A stretch of DNA of 12,901 bases from Bacteroidota bacterium (GTDB lineage Bacteria; Bacteroidota; Bacteroidia; Chitinophagales; Chitinophagaceae): assembly GCA_023386855.1 (NCBI GenBank), contig JAEWIW010000259.1:1-12901 (forward strand). The letters run 5' to 3'. Position numbers and translations under genes: made by a program. A model generated the notes under the pieces. The model was not told the DNA's origin and ran no database searches. It saw only the letters and a program-made list of their open reading frames with translations. Positions 1 through 7,787 of this stretch are shown piece by piece; the first letter of the stretch is position 1; each line of letters opens with the position of its first letter.

Positions 1-142
1 CATCCTGGTCGTAAGGCACTTCATAGGTAACCGCGCGCTTTTCAGTTTTCTGGTATTTGACTTTTGTTTCTGAAACGGGATTCTGGGCCCCTGCAAAATG
101 AACCATCAATGCAAAGAAGGCAACAAGTAAAACTGTTCTCAT
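1..142 (-). CDS. Unidentified exported protein, N-terminal part only
   Basis: The 5' end of a minus-strand gene that runs off the left edge; 47 full codons are visible with no stop. The ATG is at 142-140. The product begins MRTVLLVAFFALMVHFAGAQ: one Arg, a hydrophobic stretch and an AGA-Q end typical of a type I signal peptide, with cleavage expected near residue 19. The following mature stretch (NPVSETKVKYQKTEKRAVTY) is polar and lysine-rich. This predicts export to the periplasm or beyond. Too little is visible to assign a family. The gene is divergent from the flippase, with 72 bases between the two starts that must hold both promoters. Confidence 0.7.
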   Translation of the reverse strand, partial: MRTVLLVAFFALMVHFAGAQNPVSETKVKYQKTEKRAVTYEVPYDQD

Positions 143-190
143 CGCTAAAGGTTTAGTTATTATGGATACCCCTTATCGTATTCAATCCCT

Positions 191-198
191 TAATTTTG
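191..198 (+). promoter_or_regulatory. Possible -7 promoter element for the flippase gene
   Basis: TAATTTTG matches the Bacteroidetes -7 consensus TAnnTTTG at every defined base and ends 16 bases before the GTG start. Transcription from it would begin only about 5-12 bases before the start codon. No TTG-type -33 element stands at the usual spacing upstream, so this is a weak call in AT-rich sequence. Confidence 0.3.
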
Positions 199-214
199 GA
201 CGAAAGAACAATAA

Positions 215-1735
215 GTGAGCATTAAGAAGTTAGCCGGGCAAACTATCTGGTACGGAGTTCCGAGGATCGTCAGCAGGTTCCTGTATTTTGGTATTAGCCT
301 GTTGGGATTTCAATTGTATGATCCGAATGGATCCTATGCATATACCCAGGTTTATGCCGTGATTCCCTTCTTAAATATACTATTTACTTATGGCCTTGAA
401 ACAAGTTTTTTCCGGTTTGCTCAAACCGAAAACCGTAAGGACCTGTACAATACCCTGAACATTTCCATCTTCATCAGCACACTGTTATTGACCCTGTTGC
501 TCTTTGCATTCCGGGGGCCGCTGACCTCCTTTATTGAAATGGAAAAGCACCCCGAGTATGTGAGCTGGATGATCTGGATACTGTTCTTTGACACCCTGTA
601 CACCCTTCCCATGGCCAAGCTCCGGCTGGAAGAAAGACCAAGAAAATACGCTTTCATCAATGTCAGCAGCATCATGCTGAACATCGGGCTGGTAATGTTT
701 TTCTTTTATGTAGCAAAGCCTGCACATGAACAGGACCCCGATTCTTTCCTGGGAGGCTTCTTTGACCCTTCCATTGGCATCGGTTATTTCATTCTTTCCA
801 ATATGATCGCGAGCGCAGCCACGCTGCTGCTACTGTATAAGGAATTCAGGGATTTCAGGTGGGTCTTTGATGGAACACTCTGGAAGAAAGTTATGGTCTA
901 TTCCTACCCGCTGATCATTGTAGGGTTGGGAGGAATGATCAATGAAATGCTGAGCCGCCTTGTATACCGCAAGATCCTTAACGACGACCCGCTGGTGGAA
1001 GAAAGGGAACTGGGCATATTTGGCGCAAACTATAAACTCGCGGTTCTCATCACCATATTCATCCAGATCTTCAGGCTTGCCGCCGAGCCGTTCTTTTTCA
1101 ACCAGTCGAAAAATGAAGGCGCACAAAAGACCTATGCCAGGGTGATGAAATTCTTTGTCATTGCCTGCTGCATGATGTTCCTGGTGGTATCACTGTTCCT
1201 GGATTTCTGGCAGCTGCTCATTGCATCAAAGTTCCCGGAGTATGCAGAAGGTATCCATATTGTTCCGATCCTCGCAATGGGAAGCGTGTTCCTGGGCATT
1301 TATTACAACCTTTCGGTATGGTATAAACTCACGAACAGGAATATGACCGGCGCTTACATTACGATTGCGGGAGCAGTGTTGACCATCCTGCTGAACCTTG
1401 CGCTGATCCCACCTTTCAGGTATACCGGTGCAGCCTGGGCCACCTTCTTCTGTTACCTGTTTATGATGGTTGTGAATTACCAGCTGGGACAAAAGCATTA
1501 CCCCATTCCCTATCCAAAGAAAAAACTGCTGACCTATATTGCAATCGTTGCCCTCCTGTATATTTTCCATGAAGCACTGGTAAGACAACTCGATAGCAGT
1601 AGCACTTATTACCATATGGTCTACTATGGATCATCGATCCTTTTCTTTGCCACCTTCGTTTCACTGGTGCTGAAAGTGGAGCGAAAAGAATTTGCCAGGC
1701 TACCACTGATAGGCAGGTACTTTATCGTCAAATAA
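215..1735 (+). CDS. Polysaccharide/lipid-linked sugar flippase (Wzx/MATE-like, MOP superfamily)
   Basis: A 506-residue polytopic inner-membrane protein with about 12-14 hydrophobic segments, the usual size for Wzx-type flippases of the MOP superfamily. These move lipid-linked sugars or related lipids across the inner membrane. The N-terminus MSIKKLAGQTIWYG matches the usual opening of Bacteroidetes 'polysaccharide biosynthesis protein' members, with Lys/Arg-rich turns before helix 1. Later segments such as TYGLETSFFRFAQ and the long hydrophobic runs at residues 310-440 fit the fold. The start is GTG at 215; the in-frame codon just before it (212-214) is TAA, so no earlier start exists. No clear Shine-Dalgarno is present. 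No glycosyltransferases are nearby, so the substrate cannot be inferred from context. It could equally be called a MATE-like transporter; the superfamily is secure, the substrate is not. Confidence 0.85.
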   Translation: MSIKKLAGQTIWYGVPRIVSRFLYFGISLLGFQLYDPNGSYAYTQVYAVIPFLNILFTYGLETSFFRFAQTENRKDLYNTLNISIFISTLLLTLLLFAFRGPLTSFIEMEKHPEYVSWMIWILFFDTLYTLPMAKLRLEERPRKYAFINVSSIMLNIGLVMFFFYVAKPAHEQDPDSFLGGFFDPSIGIGYFILSNMIASAATLLLLYKEFRDFRWVFDGTLWKKVMVYSYPLIIVGLGGMINEMLSRLVYRKILNDDPLVEERELGIFGANYKLAVLITIFIQIFRLAAEPFFFNQSKNEGAQKTYARVMKFFVIACCMMFLVVSLFLDFWQLLIASKFPEYAEGIHIVPILAMGSVFLGIYYNLSVWYKLTNRNMTGAYITIAGAVLTILLNLALIPPFRYTGAAWATFFCYLFMMVVNYQLGQKHYPIPYPKKKLLTYIAIVALLYIFHEALVRQLDSSSTYYHMVYYGSSILFFATFVSLVLKVERKEFARLPLIGRYFIVK

Positions 1736-1776
1736 TGCGTTATATAAATGATGCCATTCGTATTGCATGAAGGGTA

Positions 1777-2415
1777 TCAGGTCAGGAAGGGATTTGTTTC
1801 TTTTTCCTGGCCGATAGTGGTCGCCGGACCATGGCCACTATACACTTTTACCTCAGCAGGCAGGGGCCAGAGTTTGGTTTCAATACTCTGGATCAGCTGA
1901 TCGAAGCTTCCGCCGGGCAGGTCTGTTCTTCCAATACTTCCATTGAAAAGCACATCACCGCTGATGATGAATTGCTGCTGCTTACAGTAAAAGCTGATGC
2001 TTCCGGGAGAATGACCCGGGGTTTCGAGGATGGAAAGTTCATCGCTGCCCAACCTGATCACATCCTTTTCCGTAAGAAAGACCAGTTCACCATCATAGTT
2101 TTCAAAAGGCAATCCCCATGAATTACCATAAGCCGGTCCCATAGCCAACACTTCCTGTTCATTAGGATGAAGATGGAGTTTGAGACCATAGGTTTGCTGG
2201 ATAAAACGGTTGCCGAAAATATGGTCGAGATGGCAATGGGTATTTAACAAATATTTAGGCGCGAACCCGTTGTCATCAATATAATCTTTGAGCTGTTTTC
2301 GTTCATGGGGATAGTAACACCCGGGGTCAATGATCATACATTCACCCTGCTCATTGGAAAGGATATAGGTGTTCTCCTGGACCGGGCTGAAAGTAAATTG
2401 TTTTATAGTGAACAT
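1777..2415 (-). CDS. Metallo-beta-lactamase-fold hydrolase, glyoxalase II-like
   Basis: A 212-residue cytoplasmic enzyme of the MBL superfamily, glyoxalase II/YcbL-like branch, which hydrolyses thioesters or related substrates with a binuclear metal site. All metal ligands are visible: the T-H-C-H-L-D-H motif (His60, His62, Asp64, His65), His135 in ETPGHSPGS, Asp154 in SGDVLF and His195 in YSGHGPAT. GRTDLPGG (162-169) and the C-terminal TTIGQEKETNPF are also typical of this branch. There is no signal peptide. The length fits the short single-domain form; it lacks the C-terminal substrate domain of classical GloB, so glutathione-thioester specificity is uncertain. The ATG at 2415 gives the expected family start (MFTIKQFTFSPVQENTYIL). 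It is convergent with the flippase (41 bases between stops, no clear hairpin) and divergent from the large outer-membrane protein gene (70 bases between starts). Confidence 0.9.
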   Translation of the reverse strand: MFTIKQFTFSPVQENTYILSNEQGECMIIDPGCYYPHERKQLKDYIDDNGFAPKYLLNTHCHLDHIFGNRFIQQTYGLKLHLHPNEQEVLAMGPAYGNSWGLPFENYDGELVFLTEKDVIRLGSDELSILETPGHSPGSISFYCKQQQFIISGDVLFNGSIGRTDLPGGSFDQLIQSIETKLWPLPAEVKVYSGHGPATTIGQEKETNPFLT

Positions 2416-2485
2416 GGTTGCGGCTATTTGTATTTTGTATTTTAGGTAACGGGATTACTTTAACTTTAAACACTAAAGATAGGAT

Positions 2486-5400
2486 ATGCAATTTTCACAG
2501 GTAATTACAAGAGCTAAAGGATGGATCCTATTCATACTGGCTTTTGGGTTCTGCAATCTTGGCGCCAGTGCACAGGTCAATACCGTGGAGTTTGGAAAGA
2601 ACCGCGTGCAGTACCGTAAATTCAAATGGCAATATTACCAGACGCCCAATTTCAATACCTATTTCTATGAGAACGGGCAAACGATTGCAAACTATGTTGC
2701 CCAGATCGCCGAACAGGAACTGCCACAATTGGAACAGTTCACTGAATATGGATTGCAAAGAAGGGCAAACCTGATCATTTATAATAATTTCAATGAGCTG
2801 CAGCAGTCGAACATCGGGTTAAACCTCGACTGGCAAACCACCGGCGGCATAACCAAGCTGGTGAACAACAAGATCATTGTTTATTTCGATGGCAACCATG
2901 CCAACCTGAAAAGACAGGTAAGGCAGGGTATTGCAAGAACACTGCTGGATAATTTATTGTTCGGTGATGACCTTGGGGAATTCGCTGCCAACCAGGCCTT
3001 GCTCGACCTTCCCAAATGGCTTACTGATGGATACGTTGAATATGCCGCCGAAGAATGGAGCCCTGAACTGGACGACCAATTGAAATCGGCGTTGATGTCG
3101 GGTGAATACAAGAACTTCTACCAGTTTGCTTTTAAACAACCCACGCTTGCGGGCCATGCTTTCTGGTATTATGTAGCAGAAAAATACAAGAAGGAAAATG
3201 TTACCTACTTCTTATACCTGGCAAGAGTTTACCGCAACCTCAACAGTGCTTCGAACAGGATCACCAAGAAAAAATTCAAGGCCCTTCTCCAGGATTTCAT
3301 GATGGAGAATGAAGAAAAATATTATAAGGATATCAAGGGCAGAAGGAATTTTCCAAAGGGAACCATATCTATTGTTGAAGAAGTAAAGGAGAACAAGAAC
3401 TTTATCCGATTCACTCCTAACCCGCAGCCACGCAGTCAAACTTATGCAGTGGTGGAATACATCAAGGGCAAGTACTATGTTGTATTGTATGAAAATCTTA
3501 CTGAAAGAAAAGTGTTGCTGAAGAATGGTGTAAGAAGTTTTGAGAATGAAGTGAATCCAAATTATCCATTGCTGGCATGGGATGGAAAAGGTACAAGGTT
3601 GGCCTGCATTTACTGGGATAAAGGCAAGGTGAAACTTTTTGTATATGACATGATTGCCCGGTATAAACCGGTTAAGCAGGACATCACACATTTTGAGCAG
3701 ATCACCGACATGAAATATATGCTCGATGCGAATACCTTACTGTTAAGTGCAGTGAAGAATGGACAGTCGGACATTTTCGTTTACAAGATCGACAAGGATA
3801 CTTATGAGCAGGTGACCAATGACTCCTATGCCGACCTTGATGCATCGTTTGTTTCCTTCCCGAATAAATCAGGAATCATCTTTTCATCGAACCGTCCCAA
3901 TCCCACTGTAGTAGGCAAGGATACCGGTATGGCTTCAAATAAGTTCAACATTTTTCTTGCGGATAACTATAATAAAAGCGAGTTCAGGCAGATCACGCAG
4001 TTAACTAAAATGAAGCATGGCGATGCACGATATCCCATGCAGTATAACAATACACACTTTACTTTCATCAGTGATGAAAATGGAATTGCGAATCGTTATG
4101 CAGGATTTTTCTCTACAGAAAGAGCAGGACTGGATACCGTATTCGTTGTGGGCGACCAGGTGTTAAGAAATCCTGATGAGAAAGAACTGGATACCACCTT
4201 AAGAAATGCGGGCAAGAATGAACCCGATAGCATGTATGTATTTTCAGTAACCAATGATTCGGCATATGTGTTCCCTATCACTAACTATCAAAGTGGGCTG
4301 ATTGAAACAAAGGTAGCTGGTGACGCTGGCCAGGTAAGTGAAGTAAGGCAGGAAGGAAATTTAAAATTCCTGTATAAACTTAAAGTGGATGAGACCGCTT
4401 TGAGAAGAAGGAATGTGAACCCAAGGCCAACGGAGTATAGAAAGAAAACCATTGCACAGGAGCAGGTAGAAACCGGTGAAGCGTTGCAGTTCCAGCAACC
4501 ATCAGCACAAGCTGACACTACGAAAGCAAAGGATGTTTTTGAAACCGAGTTCGAAGATGATACTACCAGTGCTGCATGGGGAAGACCGCAGGCTGTGTTA
4601 GATCAGCCGATTGAAACCGTTCTGTCAAAAGCAAAGAAATTTGATTACAGGCTCAAGTTCTCGATTGATAATTTCTCCGGTTCATTCAACAATGATATTT
4701 TAATCAACCGCTATGAGCCGTATACAGGATCATTGCCTATCACCCTTCAAAGTGGAGGAGCATTCAATGGAATGTTGAAGGCATCGGTGTTTGACCTGTT
4801 CGAAGATATCCGTTTTACGGGGGCTTTAAGGTTACCTGTTGTAGGTGGCGGAGGTGCCGGCTTCAATGTAGGAGGTGGCGGTGCAAGCGTGTTCCTTCCC
4901 ACCAATCAATCCCTTTTTGATGGAGGTGGAGAATGGTATGCAAGAGGTGATTATCTCAAAAAGAAATTTGATTATTCACTGATCTATTATCGCAAAACCG
5001 AGATCGGTTATGTAAATGGAATCAATGGAACCACTATTCCTTATGAAGGAAAGATGTACACCAACCTGTTCCAGGGTGTTGTTAAGTTCCCGCTCGACAG
5101 GGTAAGAAGTGTGCGTTTGATGGCTGGTGTAAGAAGAGACAAGGTAGTGGTAAGAGGAGATCTGTTCTATGATAGTTCATCGTTGAAAGCGCAGGATCGC
5201 AACAAGCAGGACTTCATCATCAGCAGGCTTGAATATGTTCATGACAATACTATACAAAAGGCCATGAACATCATGAATGGATTAAGGTTCAAGATCTATA
5301 TCGATGTGAATTCGCAGTTCAATAAAGCGGATGCAAAGAATTCAAATATCAAGCCTGGAAAATTCAGTTTCAATGGCGGTGTGGATGCGCGGTATTATTA

Positions 5401-5965
5401 TCCCATTTACAGGAACTTCATCTGGGCAGGAAGAGCTGCAGCGGATTTCAGCTGGGGTAGCCAGAAGATCCTGTATTACCTCGGAGGGGTTGATGGATGG
5501 ATGTTCCCGAAATATAACCAGGAACCACGACCTGAGGATCCTACCTATGCATTTCAGTCGCTGGCGGTAAACCTTCGTGGATTCAGGCAGAACGTGGCTA
5601 ATGGAAACAATGCCATTATCATGAACAGTGAATTCAGGTTGCCCGTATTTTCAACCTTATTCAACAAGCCAATTAATAATGCCTTCCTTAGAAATTTCCA
5701 GCTGGTACAGTTCATTGATCTGGGGTCGGCATGGAATGGATCTTATAATGCGCTGGCAAGGCCGACACAAAGTTATCCTCCTGGCGGTGGGCCGGTAATG
5801 GTTAACCTGCGGGCCGGAGGTATTGGTCCTTTTGTAGGAGGATATGGTTTTGGAGCAAGAAGTACATTGCTGGGATATTTCCTGAGGCTTGATGCAGGCT
5901 GGGATATGGGTGGATTTTTCAGGGGAAAACCACTGCTGCATTTTGCCATGGGAGTGGATTTCTAA
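2486..5965 (+). CDS. Outer-membrane protein: degenerate gluzincin-like domain, TolB-like propeller and Omp85-like barrel
   Basis: A 1159-residue exported protein. Residues 1-30 form a signal peptide ending GASAQ. Residues about 35-290 resemble a peptidase-MA/gluzincin domain: LPKWLTDGYVEY (175-186) matches the family's PxWLxEGxAEY motif, but the HExxH position upstream reads QGIAR (147-151) and the EG glutamate is Asp181, so zinc proteolysis is unlikely. Residues about 300-560 look like a TolB/PD40 beta-propeller, with repeats such as SFPNKSGIIFSSNRP (457-471). A polar linker (about 640-710) leads to a C-terminal beta-barrel (about 715-1159) of alternating aromatic strands. The barrel resembles the bacterial surface antigen/Omp85 family and ends in Phe (HFAMGVDF), as BAM substrates do. 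Barrel loops include a glycine-rich duplication at 785-801. Similar Bacteroidetes proteins tend to be annotated as TolB-like translocation proteins. The function is unknown; an outer-membrane location with a periplasmic sensor or scaffold part is inferred. The ATG at 2486 gives the only good signal peptide. A loose TAACTTTA (2461-2468) could be its -7 box. Confidence 0.85.
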   Translation: MQFSQVITRAKGWILFILAFGFCNLGASAQVNTVEFGKNRVQYRKFKWQYYQTPNFNTYFYENGQTIANYVAQIAEQELPQLEQFTEYGLQRRANLIIYNNFNELQQSNIGLNLDWQTTGGITKLVNNKIIVYFDGNHANLKRQVRQGIARTLLDNLLFGDDLGEFAANQALLDLPKWLTDGYVEYAAEEWSPELDDQLKSALMSGEYKNFYQFAFKQPTLAGHAFWYYVAEKYKKENVTYFLYLARVYRNLNSASNRITKKKFKALLQDFMMENEEKYYKDIKGRRNFPKGTISIVEEVKENKNFIRFTPNPQPRSQTYAVVEYIKGKYYVVLYENLTERKVLLKNGVRSFENEVNPNYPLLAWDGKGTRLACIYWDKGKVKLFVYDMIARYKPVKQDITHFEQITDMKYMLDANTLLLSAVKNGQSDIFVYKIDKDTYEQVTNDSYADLDASFVSFPNKSGIIFSSNRPNPTVVGKDTGMASNKFNIFLADNYNKSEFRQITQLTKMKHGDARYPMQYNNTHFTFISDENGIANRYAGFFSTERAGLDTVFVVGDQVLRNPDEKELDTTLRNAGKNEPDSMYVFSVTNDSAYVFPITNYQSGLIETKVAGDAGQVSEVRQEGNLKFLYKLKVDETALRRRNVNPRPTEYRKKTIAQEQVETGEALQFQQPSAQADTTKAKDVFETEFEDDTTSAAWGRPQAVLDQPIETVLSKAKKFDYRLKFSIDNFSGSFNNDILINRYEPYTGSLPITLQSGGAFNGMLKASVFDLFEDIRFTGALRLPVVGGGGAGFNVGGGGASVFLPTNQSLFDGGGEWYARGDYLKKKFDYSLIYYRKTEIGYVNGINGTTIPYEGKMYTNLFQGVVKFPLDRVRSVRLMAGVRRDKVVVRGDLFYDSSSLKAQDRNKQDFIISRLEYVHDNTIQKAMNIMNGLRFKIYIDVNSQFNKADAKNSNIKPGKFSFNGGVDARYYYPIYRNFIWAGRAAADFSWGSQKILYYLGGVDGWMFPKYNQEPRPEDPTYAFQSLAVNLRGFRQNVANGNNAIIMNSEFRLPVFSTLFNKPINNAFLRNFQLVQFIDLGSAWNGSYNALARPTQSYPPGGGPVMVNLRAGGIGPFVGGYGFGARSTLLGYFLRLDAGWDMGGFFRGKPLLHFAMGVDF

Positions 5966-5989
5966 AAAATTATTCCTATTGAAAAAAAC

Positions 5990-6020
5990 AAGAGGCTGTC
6001 TCACAGGGAGGCAGCCTCTT
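5990..6020. terminator. Bidirectional intrinsic terminator
   Basis: A 13-base-pair stem (5990-6002 with 6008-6020, one G-T wobble) closes a 5-base loop; the outer 9 pairs (AAGAGGCTG/CAGCCTCTT) are perfect. Read on the plus strand it follows the outer-membrane protein gene by 24 bases and is followed by TTTCATTT. Read on the minus strand it lies 67 bases after creD and is followed by GTTTTTTTC, a near-ideal U-tract. It therefore serves both convergent units, better on the minus strand. Confidence 0.85.
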
Positions 6021-6028
6021 TCATTTAA

Positions 6029-6074
6029 ATTATAAGCAGAATGCGTTAATGTGTTTCCATTATAAGCTATATGC
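6029..6074. repeat. Short imperfect direct repeat
   Basis: Two 16-base copies, ATTATAAGCAGAATGC (6029-6044) and ATTATAAGCTATATGC (6059-6074), lie 30 bases apart between the terminator and the creD stop codon. They differ only within a three-base block. No role is evident. Confidence 0.5.
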
Positions 6075-6087
6075 TTTGATTTTTTTA

Positions 6088-7410
6088 TTAATTGTATTGC
6101 CATTTAGCCTTGCGCGAAAAATACATCACGAGCGCAAGTGTGATGAACAATCCTACGCTTCCCATTAACAATGCATAATCCTGCGATTGGATCAGCACGA
6201 AAATAAAGCCATAGAGGAGCAGTAAGACAAGACAGATAAATGATGCGATACGTGAAGATTGTAGTACGGAACGTACAAATAAAGTGACCAGGGAAACAGT
6301 TGCAATAGTGGCTAACAGGTAAGCCAGGTTGAAGGAAAGATATTCCGATACGGACAGCAACAAAGTATAAAACAAAATCAGGGCAAAGCCAACCAGTACA
6401 TACTGGAATGCATGAATGGGCCTGCCATAGATCAGTTCAATAAGAAGAAATGCCGTAAACGTAAGCACGATACAAAGCAATGCATATTTTACGGAGCGCA
6501 TTGACTTCTGGTAAATATCAACAGGGACCAGGAGGTCAACGCCAAAGCCTGATTTTTCCAGCTCATAAACTTTATCGCGCCATTGTTGAGGAAAATTCCT
6601 GTTCAGGTATAGAACATTCCATTCGGCCTCAAAGCCTTTTGAGTTTACGGTGCGGGTGTCGGGAAGGTAACTTCCGTTGAAGCTCGGATCGGGCCATGGG
6701 GAAGACATGCGCACGTGGGTCTTTTTGCCCAGTGGTAAAAATGCCATGGAGCGGGAGCCGCGCAATTTAAAATCGAGGTTAAAGGGAAGGGATTCAAGAC
6801 TATCAGCTGCATTGATGGCGATCCTTGCTGTTAGTGAATTTTTAAACTGGGGGTTATCCTGCTGTCCGGGCACCAGCTCATAGTTTGTTCCACCGAGGTT
6901 TACCCGCACTTCCTCTCTTATCCCACGTACATCATCAAGGGCAAATAACATATAGGCTTCATTCCATAAAAGATTGCCATCAGGAATTCCAAGCGAAGCG
7001 ATATCCATCTTTCCAAACCTGCCTTTCAGTGTAAGATCGCCGGAGTAAACAATGACCTTATAAATACCGCGTGAACGTTCTTCCGGGTGGATGGTAGAAT
7101 TGATATCCAGTTCTTCAGGAAGAAAATAAGCAACCTTTTGAAGGTTCACCAGGTTTCCCTTATCATCTTTCTGAGGCTGGAGGTAGGGCAGGCAAATCAC
7201 CGGGCCGGCAATGGTTTGGGTTCCTGCCCATTTTGAACTGATCTCATCGACGGCTTCCTGCTGCCTCGACTGGCGTTCTCTTACAAGGTCCTGGACCATA
7301 TTGGCGGGTACCAGTAATAAAAGGGCAAGAAAGGCGATCAGGATGCCTTTGAAAATTATGCGGTTCTTTTGCCAGAAGCTGGTGATAAAAGCGGTTGAAT
7401 TGGTTTCCAT
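6088..7410 (-). CDS. creD: CreD family inner-membrane protein
   Basis: A 440-residue protein, close to the length of E. coli CreD (about 450). One N-terminal transmembrane helix (residues about 18-37) is followed by the conserved block ERQSRQQEAVDEIS (45-58), KWAGTQTIAGP and a PY motif at 75-76. A large periplasmic domain runs to about residue 305. Then come five closely packed helices (about 306-326, 331-353, 356-379, 386-406, 408-432) and a basic tail. CreD is linked to cell-envelope integrity and, in some bacteria, to beta-lactam and stress responses; its biochemical activity is not established. In enterobacteria the CreBC two-component system controls it, but none is present here. The gene lies 55 bases downstream of a winged-helix regulator gene on the same strand, with a palindromic element in the gap. 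The ATG at 7410 starts just before the conserved N-terminal region. The family assignment is firm. Confidence 0.93.
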   Translation of the reverse strand: METNSTAFITSFWQKNRIIFKGILIAFLALLLLVPANMVQDLVRERQSRQQEAVDEISSKWAGTQTIAGPVICLPYLQPQKDDKGNLVNLQKVAYFLPEELDINSTIHPEERSRGIYKVIVYSGDLTLKGRFGKMDIASLGIPDGNLLWNEAYMLFALDDVRGIREEVRVNLGGTNYELVPGQQDNPQFKNSLTARIAINAADSLESLPFNLDFKLRGSRSMAFLPLGKKTHVRMSSPWPDPSFNGSYLPDTRTVNSKGFEAEWNVLYLNRNFPQQWRDKVYELEKSGFGVDLLVPVDIYQKSMRSVKYALLCIVLTFTAFLLIELIYGRPIHAFQYVLVGFALILFYTLLLSVSEYLSFNLAYLLATIATVSLVTLFVRSVLQSSRIASFICLVLLLLYGFIFVLIQSQDYALLMGSVGLFITLALVMYFSRKAKWQYN

Positions 7411-7425
7411 TGTTTATTTTTTAAT

Positions 7426-7449
7426 TAAAAGTGCTTTGTATTTCAAAGT
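7426..7449 (-). promoter_or_regulatory. Candidate operator, copy A (upstream of creD)
   Basis: Minus-strand reading: ACTTTG-AAATA-CAAAG followed by CA-CTTTTA. The inner 5-base arms CTTTG/CAAAG are perfectly inverted around a 5-base spacer (7434-7448). It ends 15 bases before the creD ATG. The same pattern ACTTTG-n3-T-n-CAAAG-n2-CTTTTA recurs in front of the first gene of the operon. Its place next to a DNA-binding protein gene suggests autoregulation plus separate control of creD; binding itself is inferred. Confidence 0.6.
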
Positions 7450-7465
7450 GTATAGTGAAAAAAAA

Positions 7466-7765
7466 TTATTTAAGTCCTTTGATCATTTTTTCCAGCGCCT
7501 CAAGATGTTCTTTAAATGCTTTTTCTCCTGAACGGGTAACGGAATAGGTGGTATTCGTTTTTTTACCGATAAATCCTTTGTGCACTTTAATATAGCCGGC
7601 GTCTTCCAGCTGGGAAAGGTGTGAGGCCAGGTTCCCGTCGGTAACTTCCAGCATGGTTTTAAGGTCATTAAAACTTACATTATCGTTCACCATCAATGAA
7701 CTCATCACCCCGAGCCTGATGCGGTTATCAAAATATTTATTCAGATTGCCAATCGGGTTGTTCAT
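7466..7765 (-). CDS. Small winged-helix transcriptional regulator (MarR/ArsR-like, HTH_34 type)
   Basis: A 99-residue cytoplasmic protein that is essentially a single winged-helix domain. FDNRIRLGVMSSLMVND (12-28) is helix 1, VSFNDLKTMLEVT (30-42) is helix 2, DGNLASHLSQLEDAGYI (43-59) is the recognition helix region, and KVHKGFIGKKTNTTYSVTRSG (60-80) is the wing. A C-terminal helix (81-98) probably dimerises. This pattern fits the winged-helix DNA-binding family (Pfam HTH_34) often labelled 'transcriptional regulator' in Bacteroidetes. No cysteine pair or sensor domain is visible, so the signal is unknown. It starts 22 bases after the stop of the membrane protein gene and ends 55 bases before creD, so the three are probably cotranscribed. 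The likely targets are the two palindromic elements at 7426-7449 and 8426-8449. An ATG start follows a T-rich leader with no Shine-Dalgarno. Confidence 0.88.
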   Translation of the reverse strand: MNNPIGNLNKYFDNRIRLGVMSSLMVNDNVSFNDLKTMLEVTDGNLASHLSQLEDAGYIKVHKGFIGKKTNTTYSVTRSGEKAFKEHLEALEKMIKGLK

Positions 7766-7787
7766 AAAAAAATGTTTCAGGGTCAGT

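Noticed and set aside
162..218. 18-codon reading frame whose TGA overlaps the flippase GTG (GTGA)
   Set aside because: The overlap looks like translational coupling, but the product has no leader-peptide character, there is no Shine-Dalgarno, and the better promoter candidate (191-198) would start transcription inside it.
1226..1615. 129-codon minus-strand frame
   Set aside because: Antisense to conserved membrane helices of the flippase; its composition is that of a reverse-strand shadow.
1736..1776. Possible terminator between the flippase and MBL hydrolase genes
   Set aside because: Only a 4-base ATGC/GCAT pairing across a 10-base loop is visible, with no T-tract; too weak to call.
3212..3691. 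159-codon minus-strand frame
   Set aside because: Fully antisense to the propeller region of the large outer-membrane protein, with no start context and no recognisable domain.
5657..6103. 148-codon minus-strand frame across the end of the outer-membrane protein gene
   Set aside because: It lies antisense to conserved barrel sequence and runs through the terminator hairpin; the translation is rich in Arg, His and Cys with no domain.
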